64,000 nucleotides of DNA, taken from Gaertneriomyces semiglobifer (taxonomy: Eukaryota; Chytridiomycota; Chytridiomycetes; Spizellomycetales; Spizellomycetaceae). The stretch is from contig JAHLKF010000022.1 of the NCBI GenBank assembly GCA_025558075.1, positions 124,001-188,000 of the forward strand. The letters are read 5' to 3'. Of this stretch, positions 32,301 to 43,622 are shown piece by piece. Positions within the stretch are counted from its first letter, which is position 1. Every line of letters starts with the position of its first letter. The notes below the pieces were generated by a model. That model made no database searches. It had not been told where the DNA came from and was given only the letters and a program-made list of their open reading frames with translations. The translations under genes and the position numbers were made by a program.

Positions 32301-32856
32301 TTTCCCTTAACCTATTCATAACCGCTCCGGGAGTCTCCTTTCTTTTCTCCAGGCCAGGGGACGGTGTCTCCAATGATGGCGACCATATGGAATCTAGCGG
32401 ATGAGTCGGGGTAGTGATACGTCTCGACGCACCAAATGGCAACTGGTGAGGCCGAAGGTGTTGAAGGTTATGGCTCATTTGTAAAGGTGTCTTTATCACC
32501 GGTGTAGTACGTCTCGTCATGTTGTTGCCAAATAATAAGGGCGAGCCCGTCTCTCGGTGTGTACTCTGCATGCTCCGAAGCTTGCGCGGCGTCGGTAGAG
32601 GCGTTGCATGGCCTTCAATATTTGACGGCTGATATGGCATGGTTGATTTCGGAACGCTTGTCTCTGCCAGGTTCGTCTGCATAAAACGGAACACGATGAG
32701 CACCGAGAGCCTTCAGGCAGGAACGCGATTGCGGGATTTTACCACTTCCTGAGGCAGTATCTCCAAATCGGTCAGCATGACCGCAGGTAAATGTGGCGAA
32801 TAGCTCGTCGTCGATGCAGGAAGATTCGCATTGTTTTCTCGTTTCCCATTCTCCAT
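23381..32856 (-). CDS. BRCA2: BRCA2 orthologue, about 3,100 residues with eight BRC repeats
   Basis: Exons 32743-32856, 24503-32676 (8.2 kb), 23564-24440 and 23381-23506; predicted 3,096 residues. Residues about 1,560-1,975 carry eight BRC repeats (FATASGKSL, FTKASGKPL, a degenerate IVRSSGKTV, FTTGTGKAL, FSTGTGRAL, FTTGTGKAL, FSTGAGRAL, FSTGGGNAL), the RAD51-binding units. The DNA-binding region follows: helical domain near 2,200 (HYRWIVWKLASM, EYWSPAKVL, REINLAQRSA), OB1 (WFMILCVSRL, LTDGWYAIKA, GMKLRIAGAQL), a long charged helical pair resembling the tower, and OB2/OB3 (EEGKRFKLCNVATK, NDEIDIVLITL). Helical-OB1 is the DSS1 contact in known structures. BRCA2 loads RAD51 onto single-stranded DNA. 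The final about 330 residues, reached through an intron at 24441-24502 (a 41-bp version with acceptor 24462 is also in frame), match nothing I know. The first exon (MENGKREN) is a prediction from splice phase. Confidence 0.92.
26939..27376 (-). repeat. Two near-identical 219-bp tandem units encoding BRC repeat pairs
   Basis: The segments 26939-27157 and 27158-27376 are near-identical copies at an offset of exactly 219 bp (73 codons), inside the BRCA2 coding exon. Each encodes one pair of BRC repeats (one TTGTGKALSPLSKEALEVARKS type, one STGxGRALxPISDGALSDAQRLF type). Confidence 0.85.
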
Positions 32857-33672
32857 TGTCCGAACAAAGTACCAACCATAAACTACAGCCCAGATCTTGA
32901 TTCGTTATATTTGCAGAGCACAAGGTCCAGCCACACTGCCATCCACTGATGCTACTAGCTCCTCTATCCACTCTCCCTTCTCGTTCCGGATCTTGTTCAA
33001 ATGGATTGCGGATGCAAGATCATTCATTATGTGACCTTTGGCCTTTGGAGGGAAACTCCCAGACTCCTCTCGCCCTGCTATAGTTATCGATTACATGCTG
33101 ACGTGAGCAACATGAGATCGCGCGTCGAACTTTGGCTTTTGGAAATTTTGGAACTGGAGTGAAAGCGATACGAAGCCTGATGATGGGGAAGAACTGGGCA
33201 CGGAGGTCATGACTAGCCATGCAAGGTGTTGGCGGTAGGAGAGCAAGAACATTGCTGCCCCGCAGAAGCATTACGAGAACATGCGCTATAAATACAATTG
33301 AAAAGCCTGGGGTAGTTACTCCGCTTCCAAAAGCGGGGGTATGTGTATACATGCCATACATATACACATTCCTTCAGCAGCGCTGTCCTGCTAGCACCCA
33401 AGATATTGCAATGGTTCATCACCATCGTCGTAACCAGAACGGCTCGTCGCCCCAACGTTGGCAGCCGTCGCAAGATGTGGGGGCCGTGGTCCCGTTAGCG
33501 TGACTGTGCCGCATCTTTGCTTTTGATCGATGCGCGGAGAGACACGGAATGGATCTCTTATAAAAGGGGACCCCCATCACAACTACTCCGTCGTTCTTCA
33601 GCGTCGTCGGTTACTGAAGTAGTTGCTAAGAGCTCATCTAGAGGGTTATTCATCTTCGAAAAGAAAGCGAAA
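32857..33672. other. Divergent promoter region of BRCA2 and SHMT
   Basis: About 816 bp between the two start codons. Short frames occur on both strands without domains or splice logic. A TATA element for SHMT is listed separately. Confidence 0.45.
33559..33566 (+). promoter_or_regulatory. Probable TATA box of the SHMT gene
   Basis: The octamer TATAAAAG lies 107 bp upstream of the SHMT start codon, a normal distance for a TATA element plus a short leader. Confidence 0.5.
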
Positions 33673-35298
33673 ATGGTTGCTGAACAATGGGTGAGTCGGG
33701 TTGTATGGACAGTCACAACGGACTCCATGCAGGAGAAGGCTAATACGGGCTCTCTTCTAGAACGCCGGTTTGAACACTCCCCTCGTTGAGGAGGACAAGG
33801 AAATCTACGAGCTGATCCAAAAGGAACAGTGGCGTCAGTACTCTTGTTTGGAGCTTATCGCCTCCGAGGTATATTTCATGCCGTAGACGAGCACCCTCGC
33901 ACGGTTCCATGCGTGACAGTGCGCCTGATGACAATATTCTATGTCTTCTGGTGTGGTTTTAGAACTTCACATCTCAAGCCGTAATGGAAGCAAACGGGTC
34001 TGCGTTGACCAATAAGTACTCTGAAGGTCTTCCCGGAGCTCGTTACTACGGTGGTAACGAGTACGTCGACCAGGTTGAGAACCTTTGCCGCCAACGCGCC
34101 CTGGAAGCCTTCCACTTGAACCCTGAGCAATGGGGTGTCAATGTTCAGCCTTATTCCGGAAGCACGGCAAACTTTTCCGCGTTGACTGCCTTGCTCCAAC
34201 CTCACGACCGTATCATGGGTCTGGATCTCCCCTCTGGCGGTCATCTGACCCATGGATATGCTACTCCCAAGAAGAAGATTTCCTCTTCTGCCATCTATTT
34301 CGAGTCTTTGCCCTATCAAGTGGACATGTCTACAGGTGTTCTAGACTATGAAAGGCTTGAGCAGACCGCCAAGGTGTACCGTCCCAAGCTGCTCATTTGC
34401 GGTGCCAGTGCTTATGCTCGTGAATGGGATTACGCTCGTTTCCGCAAACTTGCTGATGAAGTGGGTGCCTACTTGATGGCTGACATTGCACACATTAGTG
34501 GTCTTGTTGCCGCGCAGGAGGCTGCCAACCCGTTCGATTACTGCGACATTGTTACCACAACGACCCACAAAACACTACGCGGCCCGCGCGCGGGTTTGAT
34601 TTTCTTCAAAAGAGCGCCCAAGGGAGAGAAGAATTCTGACCTTGAAGACAAGGTCAACTTTGCTGTTTTCCCGTCAAATCAGGGTGGACCTCACAACAAC
34701 ACTATCGCCGCCGTAGCCGTGGCTCTGAAGCAGGTGGCCACCCCAGCATTCAAGCAGTATGCAAAGCAAGTCAAGGCTAACGCCGATGCTCTTGCTCGTG
34801 CGCTCAAAGCAAAGGGTTACAAGATCGTCACTGATGGCACAGACAACCATCTAGTCCTCTGGGATTTGCGCCCGAACGGTTTGACCGGCAGTAAAATGGA
34901 GAAGATTTGCGATTACGTCAAGTAAGTTGTTTGGTAGTCAGATAATGCAGGTGACATGGCTCATATCGAAATCTTGCAGCATCACCTTGAATAAGAACGC
35001 TGTGCACGGTGACTCCTCTGCCCTTGTTCCTGGAGGTGTTCGCCTTGGTGCACCCGCTTTGACTTCACGAGGTTTCAAAGAAGCGGACTTTGAGAAAATT
35101 GCCGCCTTCCTTGACCGTGCTGCCTCCATTGCTATTGAAGTACAGAAATCGACTGGAAAGTTGATTAAAGACTTTGTGGTTGCGTTAGACTCAAATGACC
35201 AAGTCAAAGCTCTCCGTGCAGAAGTGGAACAATTTGCTCGATCATTCCCTATGCCTGGGTTTGATGTCACCACTGTCCCAGAAAACTGCCGGCATTAA
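33673..35298 (+). CDS. SHMT: Serine hydroxymethyltransferase, cytosolic type
   Basis: Exons 33673-33690, 33761-33868, 33963-34921 and 34980-35298 give 467 residues. The enzyme interconverts serine plus tetrahydrofolate with glycine plus methylene-tetrahydrofolate. Family signatures are [47 protein letters not shown] and the PLP lysine in [12 protein letters not shown] (Lys245), then [15 protein letters not shown]. The N-terminus ([14 protein letters not shown]) lacks a mitochondrial presequence, so I place it in the cytosol. The first coding exon is only 18 nt. A TATA box precedes it. Confidence 0.97.
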
Positions 35299-35539
35299 CG
35301 TGGCTCCTATTCTGTTGTGTTCGCTTTTAATTTAGTCATGTATTCTAAACGTTTTTGAACTGTCGCTTGAAATGTACGGTCAATTGGAGTCCCGCCAGAG
35401 CCACTCATTGAAACTATATTTTTAGTCGTAATTGACGTCCTAGATCAACTTGGTCCCATCTTGCGGCTACTGGATATAAAACCGTTTGGTGCTTTTTAAA
35501 TTGGACATTGACTTTCGCTAGAGTATATAGGTTTCGCCC

Positions 35540-36568
35540 ATGACCGACGATTTGGAGAACACGATTGCGCCCGGCGGTAGAGAGGACGGTAATGAGCGCG
35601 ATAGTTCGAAAACGCGACGTGCCAATCTGTGGACATATCGGCACTTCCACACTGTCCACCCGGTTGCCAATAAGTATTTGGGCTCAAAATGGGATCAGGA
35701 TCAAAGACGTATTCACCATGAAAAACTTAAAACTGCCAAATGCCTTGTGGATACGACGAAGCCAAAGGAATACCGTCATTTGCAGATCAACTACAAAAAG
35801 CTGCAATTGGAAGAAGGTATAGTGCTTACCAAGCTTGTTACACATGAGCGTCGGCGCTTGTTTCTCATCCTTTGATAATTAGAACGCCAAGCGGATATCC
35901 GCCATACAAATGAGAAAATCACGCAAAAGATTCAGGCTCTAACGAAGCCTGACCGAGCACGCTTTAGCAATCAACCAACAGCCTTGAAATACGCTCATAC
36001 ATTGAATGGAATACGTCTCGACAAAAAACAGACTCAAGTTGAAAAAGAGAACCAAGTAAGACACGTTTATTTGGCTGCAGCGATAGATCCGCTAATGGAT
36101 TGCTTGTAGGCCATGGCAGATCGGATTGGCAGAAGAGGCTCATTTTACGATCATGCTGACCAGATAAAGGACAGATTGCAGACTCTGAGTTATCTCTCTA
36201 ACATTGCCGAGTACCCGCATCGATTCATGGATAAAGAAAAACAGTATGAGACGCTGTCCAGGGCGGAAACAGAAAGGCCCAGAGAATCAGAGTATGTGAT
36301 GAACGAACAACGACGGGAACTGCTTCAAAAAGACTTTCAGGTGCGATTGCCGGAGAAAACGCATCAGCAAAGCCGTCGCGTACGGTTCCCAGAAGCGGAC
36401 CACAATGGGAGCCCAAGATCATCGATATCAAAGAAGCGAGCCCAGACTCCGAAGTTGCCGGTTACTGATATTGATATGCGAATGCTCAAAACGGAGGCAG
36501 GTCCGGGAAGAACCTTACCTGTGCTTCCAGATATCGGTGCTGCTCCAGCGGCGCAATCTGCAATGTAG
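35540..36568 (+). CDS. CFAP97/hemingway family protein
   Basis: Exons 35540-35816, 35883-36055 and 36110-36568 give 302 residues. Residues about 35-125 form the CFAP97 (KIAA1430/hemingway) domain: HPVANKYLGSKWDQDQRRIHHEKLKTAK, then LVDTTKPKEYRHLQINYKKLQLEEE across the first junction, followed by a helical READIRHTNEKI-like stretch. The family is associated with cilia and flagella in animals and protists (sperm axoneme in fly and mouse). It is most like the shorter CFAP97D members. The C-terminal 150 residues are basic and unstructured. A flagellar role is inferred from family knowledge and agrees with DNAAF5 and RSP3 in the same window. Confidence 0.8.
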
Positions 36569-36731
36569 CTACTAGCTGTTAGGTGCTGATGAGGGAACGC
36601 GGGCGGGATTAGCTTAGTTAAGCAGCGCAGCCCTAAACCTAGCGCGTAGCATGCGTTTTCCAGATATAAAGTGCACTGCGAGGTTAAAAGGTGTTGTGCA
36701 AGCATTGATATAGGTAGGGTGTGTGCAAAGC

Positions 36732-38029
36732 ATGGAGCTGGGCATGTTCATAGCTTACATGGCCCTCGGGCTCATGGCGGTGGTGCCGATTTATTACGGG
36801 TCCATCGCCGGTTTGACGTTTCAACGAAAGCCGAAGACGCGGAAGGGGGAGCAAGCCGAAAGCGACTCTGAGGATGAGTCCGACAGTGAAGAGCCTGAAT
36901 TCTTCAGCCTACAAGATGCCTACATGTTTCCTGTTATTGGATCATTAGTTTTGGTGTCCCTGTATCTTGTCTTCAAATTCTTGAACAAGGAATATCTCAA
37001 CGCACTCTTCACTGCGTACTTTTCCATTCTCGGTATTGGCGCTGTAATGAAGTCCGGGCTAGCTATCACCAGGGCTTTTACCCAACGGGATATCAAAGGG
37101 GAGTATAGAATTGATTTGTGGAAGCATGGGAAAGGTGAGGGGCCTGAGTGGTAGACCTTCCAGCGCCAGCATTGACACCCTCGCACTAGAGATCGCGTCC
37201 CACCATTTTGGACTGTACCATCTCTTTCTGTTCCTAGTTTCCGTACTGATCGCCGCAACTTACGCAACAACGAAGCACTGGACATTAAACAATATCTATG
37301 GTGAAGCGTTCGCCGCTTCGTCCATTCAGCTCTTGAAACTTGATTCCTTCAAAACTGGCATCGCGTTGCTCTCGTGCCTTTTCGTTTATGACGTTTTCTG
37401 GGTTTTCGGAACGGATGTGATGGTAACCGTTGCTCAGGGCTTCGAGGCTCCCATCAAGGTGCTATGGCCAAAGGACATCTTCGAGTTGACTCGCCAAGGA
37501 TTTTTCGGCGTGGAGAAGGTGCAGTTCACCCTGCTTGGCTTGGGTGATATTGTGCTGCCTGGTAGGTTAGGTCGACTTTCACTCAAAGCTTCATCTCCCA
37601 CTGATCCTTTCTCGTGAAGGCATTTTCGTTGCTCTCTGCCTACAGTTTGACTACCACTTGTACACCCGCACCGCCGAAGGCCAAAAGAAACCGCGGTCAC
37701 TCTCTTTCCCTAAGCCATACTTCACCGTCGCCATGGTGCTTTACATTTTGGGATTGGCTACCACAGTAACAGTTATGCATGTGTTCCATGCAGCCCAGGT
37801 AATATGATCTTGAACAATTGCCGATGACGCCTGTAACTCATTTCACTTCCAGCCTGCGCTTCTATATCTGTCCCCTGCGTGCATTGCATCGGTGCTGGTC
37901 ACAGGAGCTGTCCGGGGTGAGCTCAAAGATGTATGGGCGTTCGCTCCAGCTGAAGAGAACAACAAGAAAGAAGACAAAGGGGTTGCTGCAGTGTCGGACG
38001 ACGCTGCCGTACGGCATAAGGATGATTAG
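36732..38029 (+). CDS. SPP: Signal peptide peptidase (presenilin-type aspartyl protease)
   Basis: Exons 36732-37134, 37190-37561, 37620-37798 and 37853-38029 give 376 residues with about nine membrane segments. The catalytic pair is Asp202 in FVYDVFW (YD motif) and Asp254 in LGLGDIVLPG (GxGD), with the PAL motif in QPALLYLSPAC near the C-terminus. An acidic Ser/Glu/Asp loop follows the first helix. SPP is an ER enzyme that cuts within the membrane to clear remnant signal peptides and some tail-anchored substrates. The C-terminus ends KDD and lacks a KKxx retrieval signal. Start is the ATG at 36732 just before the first hydrophobic helix. Confidence 0.94.
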
Positions 38030-38340
38030 TAGCTCATATGGCTGGACTGTCAATGTTAAAATTCTGTATAATACCCGTATTGTATTCGATAACGTTATTT
38101 ACAGTCATGTGATTTTGAAGAAAACCAAATGCTGTTGTGTTGAATTGACATGAAAGACTGCGAGTTACAGCTGAAGTTCACTAATCGCAACATTCATTCC
38201 TGATTAACTTTCTGTAAGGTGAGATGAACGGCTTCAGCATGCATGCGGACAGAAAGCCGGTGATGGAAGGTGTGTGGATAGTTACTCACCATGCTTGCTT
38301 ATCCTGCCATTAGGTTACACCTTATCATCAATCGGGAGCA
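38030..38340. other. Intergenic between SPP and eL29
   Basis: About 310 bp, A/T richer than the flanks, no gene recognised. It should hold the SPP 3' UTR and the eL29 promoter. Confidence 0.45.
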
Positions 38341-39054
38341 ATGGTGAGTACTGTGTTTAGGGGTTACCCATACGACGAGCTAGGTTAACATAGGGTGTGT
38401 TTTTTAGGCCAAGTCTAAGGTTCGTGCAAGTTTACCACGTGGCTGCTATAGAAGATAGAACGCAGAGTCTCAATTCTCCTGAAAACCTGCTGGCTGAGAT
38501 TTTTGTTGGACGAAATTGCGTTCTTGAACGAGGATCGTGAACAGACGGAATTTGAGAGGGGATTGAATTGGAATTGGCAGGACATATTGTGAGAGAGCGA
38601 AAGGACATATGCTGCATGAATGATGCCAGCCTCACCGGACCGACACACCCATGCTGGAAGACGGACTGAAGATATTGGTGTATTCTTTGAGATCGAGACC
38701 TCAAGTGCTGGAGATACGTACATCGAAGATTGCGGATGACTGTGATTCGGCCGCCCCACGCTCGTTGAAGGCGTTATGCACCCGGGAAGATTGGAAGGCT
38801 TACCGATTGTTATGCTCTCAACAGAACCACACCAACCACAACCAGATCAGCAAGGCCCACCGTAACGGCATCAGGAAGCCAAAGGCCAACCGTCACCCTT
38901 CTCTCCGTGGTGTGGACCGCAAGTTCCTCCGTAACCAGAGGTTTGCCAAGAAGGGCAGCATGGGTTAGTGATCATCTGCGCGCTGTGCCCGTGGTTCGTA
39001 TTCTAATCTTGTATCTGCCTCGCCGTCATAGCCGCTTTGAAGAAGCAAGAATAA
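38341..39054 (+). CDS. RPL29: 60S ribosomal protein eL29
   Basis: Exons 38341-38343, 38408-38419, 38825-38963 and 39032-39054 give a 58-residue basic protein: [20 protein letters not shown], then [24 protein letters not shown] and the end AALKKQE. It matches eL29 throughout. The initiator ATG is alone in its exon, immediately followed by a GTGAGT donor, and the second exon is 12 nt (AKSK). The second intron is 405 bp, about six times the local norm, and could hold a small RNA or regulatory element. Highly expressed housekeeping gene. Confidence 0.92.
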
Positions 39055-39366
39055 GCTGTAATCTTCAATATGTTCGCGTAATAGATGTACAGTGACCACT
39101 GCCGATCATGGAGTTCACAAATGAATGGCTTCTGATACATGAATGAACTTCTGGTGTCCACTTAGCTCATGTAGCCTGTTTCTTCCCGTGCTCCCGTCAA
39201 TGTTCGTAGCTTGGTTTAATTTACCAAGCTGTGAGCTGCCAACACAGGTGCGACGTTTATGTGTTATTGATAGCTGAACTCGCTTGGACGCATTTTCCCA
39301 CGGATCAATCCTAATGAGAAACTCATCTTGAGGGCTCAGTAGCCGTACTTCTGACATCGGACAGCC
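39055..39366. other. Intergenic, nothing recognised
   Basis: About 310 bp between eL29 and the next plus-strand frame. No gene, repeat or RNA seen. Confidence 0.4.
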
Positions 39367-40182
39367 ATGGGAGACAATAACTCTTGCAGCGCTGGTGAGA
39401 TTGAGGACGAACGGAAGTCCCCTGCAGTCAGAGACTTCCCAGAAAATCACGAGTGCCACAACGAAGTTGAATCCACAACGCAACATGATAGAGAGAGCAT
39501 GTTCTCACAATCCGAGTACATGGATGCGATGGACTTCGCTATAGACAACCAATTCGCCTCCTCCGCCATCGCCTCTACCACGGCAGCCGACGTTGTTACA
39601 GATATCGCATTCCAGGAGCGCGCGAGCCAGGTGGGTGACGACAAACTGGGAAATGTACCAGATAAAGGCGGAGCTTCAGGCACGCGATCGCGGGAGGCCG
39701 TCAACAGTAGGAAAGCGGACGAAGAGCTTGATTTGTCCGAATCCCTAAGGGTCCTAAACGTTGATAAGATTTGCGAACGGTACAACAAGCATCGAGATGA
39801 GATATGGGATGAGTTCACAGGTAGCGTTCTTGTCTTTATTGCCCCTCCAGATGTCCACCAGTCTCACCCTCAGTTAGCCCACATCAATGACCTCTCCGAA
39901 ATTCTGAATGGCTACAATCAATTAACATCGTTACTGCTGCAAAAGCAAGAAACCGATCTGGCAAACGATTTGAGCTCGACTCTGACCGATATACGAGAAC
40001 GAGAAGCTGAGCAAGGTAACGTGTTCAAGCATTTCTTGGGGGACCTCAACGTGGACTTTCCCACCAAGCAGCATAATTCAATATGCGCGCCTCTTATAGA
40101 AATACTCCGCCAAAAGCTCGCAGGCTTTTTTGATGCAATGCGCAACGATTTCATGCGATTTTTTTCTTCCACCAACCTATAG
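39367..40182 (+). CDS. Unrecognised 271-residue protein
   Basis: A single intact frame from ATG 39367. The N-terminal 120 residues are acidic and polar (Ser, Asp, Glu), probably disordered. From about residue 120 the composition becomes that of a folded helical protein (LRVLNVDKICERYNKHRDEIWDEF, then a leucine-rich helix LNGYNQLTSLLLQKQETDL and a C-terminal LIEILRQKLAGFFDAM). No signal peptide or membrane segment. It converges on the TCP11 gene with 116 bp between stops. I do not recognise a family. The length of the frame and the change in composition favour a real gene. Confidence 0.6.
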   Translation: MGDNNSCSAGEIEDERKSPAVRDFPENHECHNEVESTTQHDRESMFSQSEYMDAMDFAIDNQFASSAIASTTAADVVTDIAFQERASQVGDDKLGNVPDKGGASGTRSREAVNSRKADEELDLSESLRVLNVDKICERYNKHRDEIWDEFTGSVLVFIAPPDVHQSHPQLAHINDLSEILNGYNQLTSLLLQKQETDLANDLSSTLTDIREREAEQGNVFKHFLGDLNVDFPTKQHNSICAPLIEILRQKLAGFFDAMRNDFMRFFSSTNL

Positions 40183-40298
40183 GAGACTACATATTCCCAG
40201 TGAGAGCACCCGGTTACATTTAATACAGACACTACTATGTACCAAAATTGAGAATCAACCAAAAACACCGGAGTCGAGGGCCTCATCAAGCCTAGCTA

Positions 40299-43123
40299 TT
40301 AAACTAACTTTGCGAGAATGCGATCGTAATGTTCAGCATACACCTGCTTATTGTGCTTCGCCAATAAGCAAATCTTCAACGAAAGACTTTCCAATTCTTT
40401 CTGAATAACATCTAAGCCCTGGCTTGGTAGTGAATCGCGTCTAAACTGTCCCTTTTCCAATTGCTGGCGTATGCAAGTTTGGACACGGCGACTGATCAGC
40501 GAAAACACAGGATCGCGGTACGACAGCGTCTTTTCAACCATGGATCGTAGCAGGCCTTCTTGATCGACGGACAGTTTTTTAACTCCATTGCCGGGTTTTC
40601 GTTCCAAAAACTGGTTCAACGTCGATATAACCTGCATTGATAGGTTATCGACGGTAGTACCTTCGTCGCGAAGAAGTACAAGTAGCGCATCTTTCAGAGA
40701 AATGAGCGCCGCACTGTCATCGCGCAAGTCGGGAACAGTATTCCGGGACAACATAACAAGGGCAGCGACAATAGCAATTGCTTGTGCTTCGTTCTGGAAG
40801 CCGAAGAGCCGCTCAGCATCCATTTTCAGTGTCTCAGGCAGAGAGTTCAGAGAAACTGGCATGTTCGAGAAGACGAGACTGAGAAGGGCTTCATTATAAG
40901 CATTCTCATATGCCACCCGGTGGTCGGGAGATTCAATTCGTTCTGGATTCCGTGAAGCGCTGACGTTGGCAAGAGCTTGAACAGCGCTCGATAACCACGC
41001 CTCGGTTTTCATCAAACTCTCTTCTCCAGAAGACAAGGCTTCGTTGAATTTGGTCTTCTCATATTCAACCGCTTGTTGCTGCAGAACTGGGCGCAACGAC
41101 TGTAATCGATAATTGGCCAAGTCAATTTTCATTTCTTCGAGCACTTCAAGTACTCGTTCAAAAGCCGTGGCATAATCCGGAGACTGGGCGATGGCTCTAA
41201 TATGGGGATCCCGAACCGGCGCGCAAAGTTGGAGCATTTTCTGGGTTACGTAAGTGATACACTTCGTGATGTCGAAAACGTTATTGTCGATCTGCTGCTT
41301 GATCAATTCCAAATCCAAAGATTCTTTGATGTTCTCGGCAACCTTTCCGTGCTCCGCGACCATTGATAGCAATGTCTAAAACATTGGCATTAGTTAAATG
41401 CTACACTGATTACGGGGGTTGGCCAAACACGAGTAGAAAGTCCCACCTTACGGATCTCTTCAATGAAAACCGGAACATGAGCTCCAAATCTTCCTTGACT
41501 GAATTCCTCCTTAACCTGATCGAAAAATGCCTTCTTGGCAACAGTCCGGACTTGTTCCTCAAGTTGACTGCGCTTCGCAGGCTTGAGCTCAAACTCCGGA
41601 TCCATCACTAGCTCGTGAGCCAACTGGGCGTTATTCAATTGATTACCAATGGCGAAAGCAGCAAGCTGAGGGTCAGATGCATCCATAGAACCAACAGGGG
41701 ACCGTGTACGCTTGGGCACTACGTTGGGCGCGACCGGGGGGACCTCTACAGTGTGGCGAGTACGCGCAGGACTCACCGAGTCCGTGCGACGAGGAGAGGA
41801 AAAGCCTGATGGGAAGAGTTGTGGGGAGCTTGACAAAATGTCCTCGGAAGGCTCCTGGGCAGCGGCTTCTCGCTCCTGTTCCTGGTCATACTGGAGACGC
41901 AAAGCAGCGCGCTCAGTTGCAAGTCGTTCGAGGGCAGCGCTACCAAACTTAGATAGTTTGTCTTGCAGCTTCTGCTGATGTTCCGTGATTCGAGGCGCCC
42001 ACTGAGTCTCGGCGTCAACTTGATCTTTCACTGACAACCATAGTCTGTCCAGCTGGATGAAGTGCTCGATCATTCCATCAATGATTTTACGAGAGTCGCG
42101 TTCTTTCCAATTTTGAAAAGCTTGGTAAAATTCGCACCAAGAATTCCAGAAGACAAACACCTCCTGGTAGCCTCGGCCACCATTAAAGGCAGCAATCCAG
42201 GTTTCAAAATCACGCAACATGATCTTAGCCGCCGCTTGCAAAGCCTACAGTATAGGGTTAATGCAGGTCAAATTCAGACGAACATCGGGCAAACTTACCT
42301 CCTCGTCCTCACCCATTGCAGGCATGAGCTCCCGTGGATGAGCTGCCAGCATGTAGGCACTTAAAAAGACCCGTGAAGGATTTCTCATAACGGTAGTGGC
42401 AGGACCAGCAACCTTCTCCAGGCGAGCCAGGAGCCGCGCTGTTGCTTTAATGTACACTGGGCTCTGCATCATCTTCATGAGCTTCTCAAATGGCAGCTCG
42501 TGGGCGCGTCTCAGGGACATCTTTGTTCGTAGAACAGCTCTCAAACAAGGTCCAATCTTCAGTTTTCTCCACCATTGCTGAATGCATACCACAGAGTCTC
42601 TGACTAGAGGTGCTAGGAGTTCCTCGTCATCCCAAAATTGCGGTTCCAGTAGGCGAGACCGAGGTGTCGTAAGTAGCTTCTGTCGGCGAAGTGATGTCAA
42701 CCTGATGCGCTCGTCAAGAGCAGCTTTCCTGGAGGCGGTCATTTTCGCAACTCTTTCGTTCTGCACACGAGCCACTTCTTTAGCATGGGCCACAGCCTCG
42801 GCGCAAGCACGGATCTGGCGTTCTAGAATTTCTCGTCGATTGAGTTCGGCGTGCTTCATTGTCTCAGTAATGCGGGACCTCTTGCTCGTAGTTGCACCAT
42901 TCTCTTTCTGACGGGTTGCAGCACACACGGCCCGTACACGAGAGCTGCGTCGGCGTAGACGACACACCCGGTCTTCGATAAATGCTGCGTGACGGTCAGC
43001 GGCGTTAGACTCTCGCAATGGGGTGCGCCCACGAAGACGGGCCTCTACGTGAAAGGGCTTTCCGGCAGGTTGCTTGAGATTCAGCACGTCAATCACATAG
43101 AAGCCTGAGTCGGTTTGCTCCAT
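40299..43123 (-). CDS. TCP11 / Sok1 family protein
   Basis: Exons 42299-43123, 41447-42244 and 40299-41375 give 899 residues. The TCP11 domain occupies roughly residues 420-890: KLDQDLSKF-like segments, EFELKPAKRSQLEEQVR, AFFDQVKEEFSQG, then ITYVTQKMLQLCAPVRDPHIRAI, IDLANYRLQSLRPVLQQQAVEYEKTKF. The N-terminal 275 residues are basic with long helices and one IQ-like stretch (CIQQWWRKLKIG). In yeast Sok1 suppresses loss of PKA activity, and in mammals TCP11 acts in the sperm flagellum on cAMP signalling, so a link to cAMP/PKA is a family-based inference. A Ser/Pro linker lies around residues 400-450. Confidence 0.85.
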
Positions 43124-43622
43124 CGTATTAGGACTGATTCGCGAGTTTGTCAGCGAAGTATTCGCGTTCCTGGCCAGTGCTTACAGCGGTTTCGACGAGC
43201 AGAACTTGAAATTAGGATGGGTGAAGTTAAGAATGAACAACCTGGCTTTCTGCAGGAGAAGGTGTATCGCAAGACTCAACCGAGGTAATAACTTGGCTGC
43301 ACAAAGCTGGGTTTTGCCTTCTTGCGCGAAGACGGAAAAGTCGCCTGCGCGATTTCGGTAAGAGAGTGACGCTATGTAGGCAAACAACGGATCCAAAATA
43401 CGGGTCACTCATATTTAGAAGCTCACAGGACTCTGCGGCGTTTTTCGAATGCGGGAAAAGGGCAGACACGCGAGAGCGACCCAGCAGGTTGGGTTTTCTA
43501 ATCAGAAAGTTATCATGACCTGAATGACTTTTGTCTGAAATTAGAGAGAGACTGAGCTAAATCCATATAGGTTGTACGATTAGATAACAATGTACATGTA
43601 GCAAATCCAAAAAAACATCGGG
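43124..43622. other. Intergenic, TCP11 promoter
   Basis: About 500 bp between the TCP11 start and the 3' end of the next minus-strand gene. No gene recognised. Confidence 0.45.

Noticed and set aside
33020..33503. Overlapping frames on both strands between BRCA2 and SHMT
   Set aside because: No family similarity, no supporting splice sites, low-complexity composition.
38415..38759. Minus-strand frame inside the eL29 intron
   Set aside because: Antisense to an intron, no homology, unremarkable composition.
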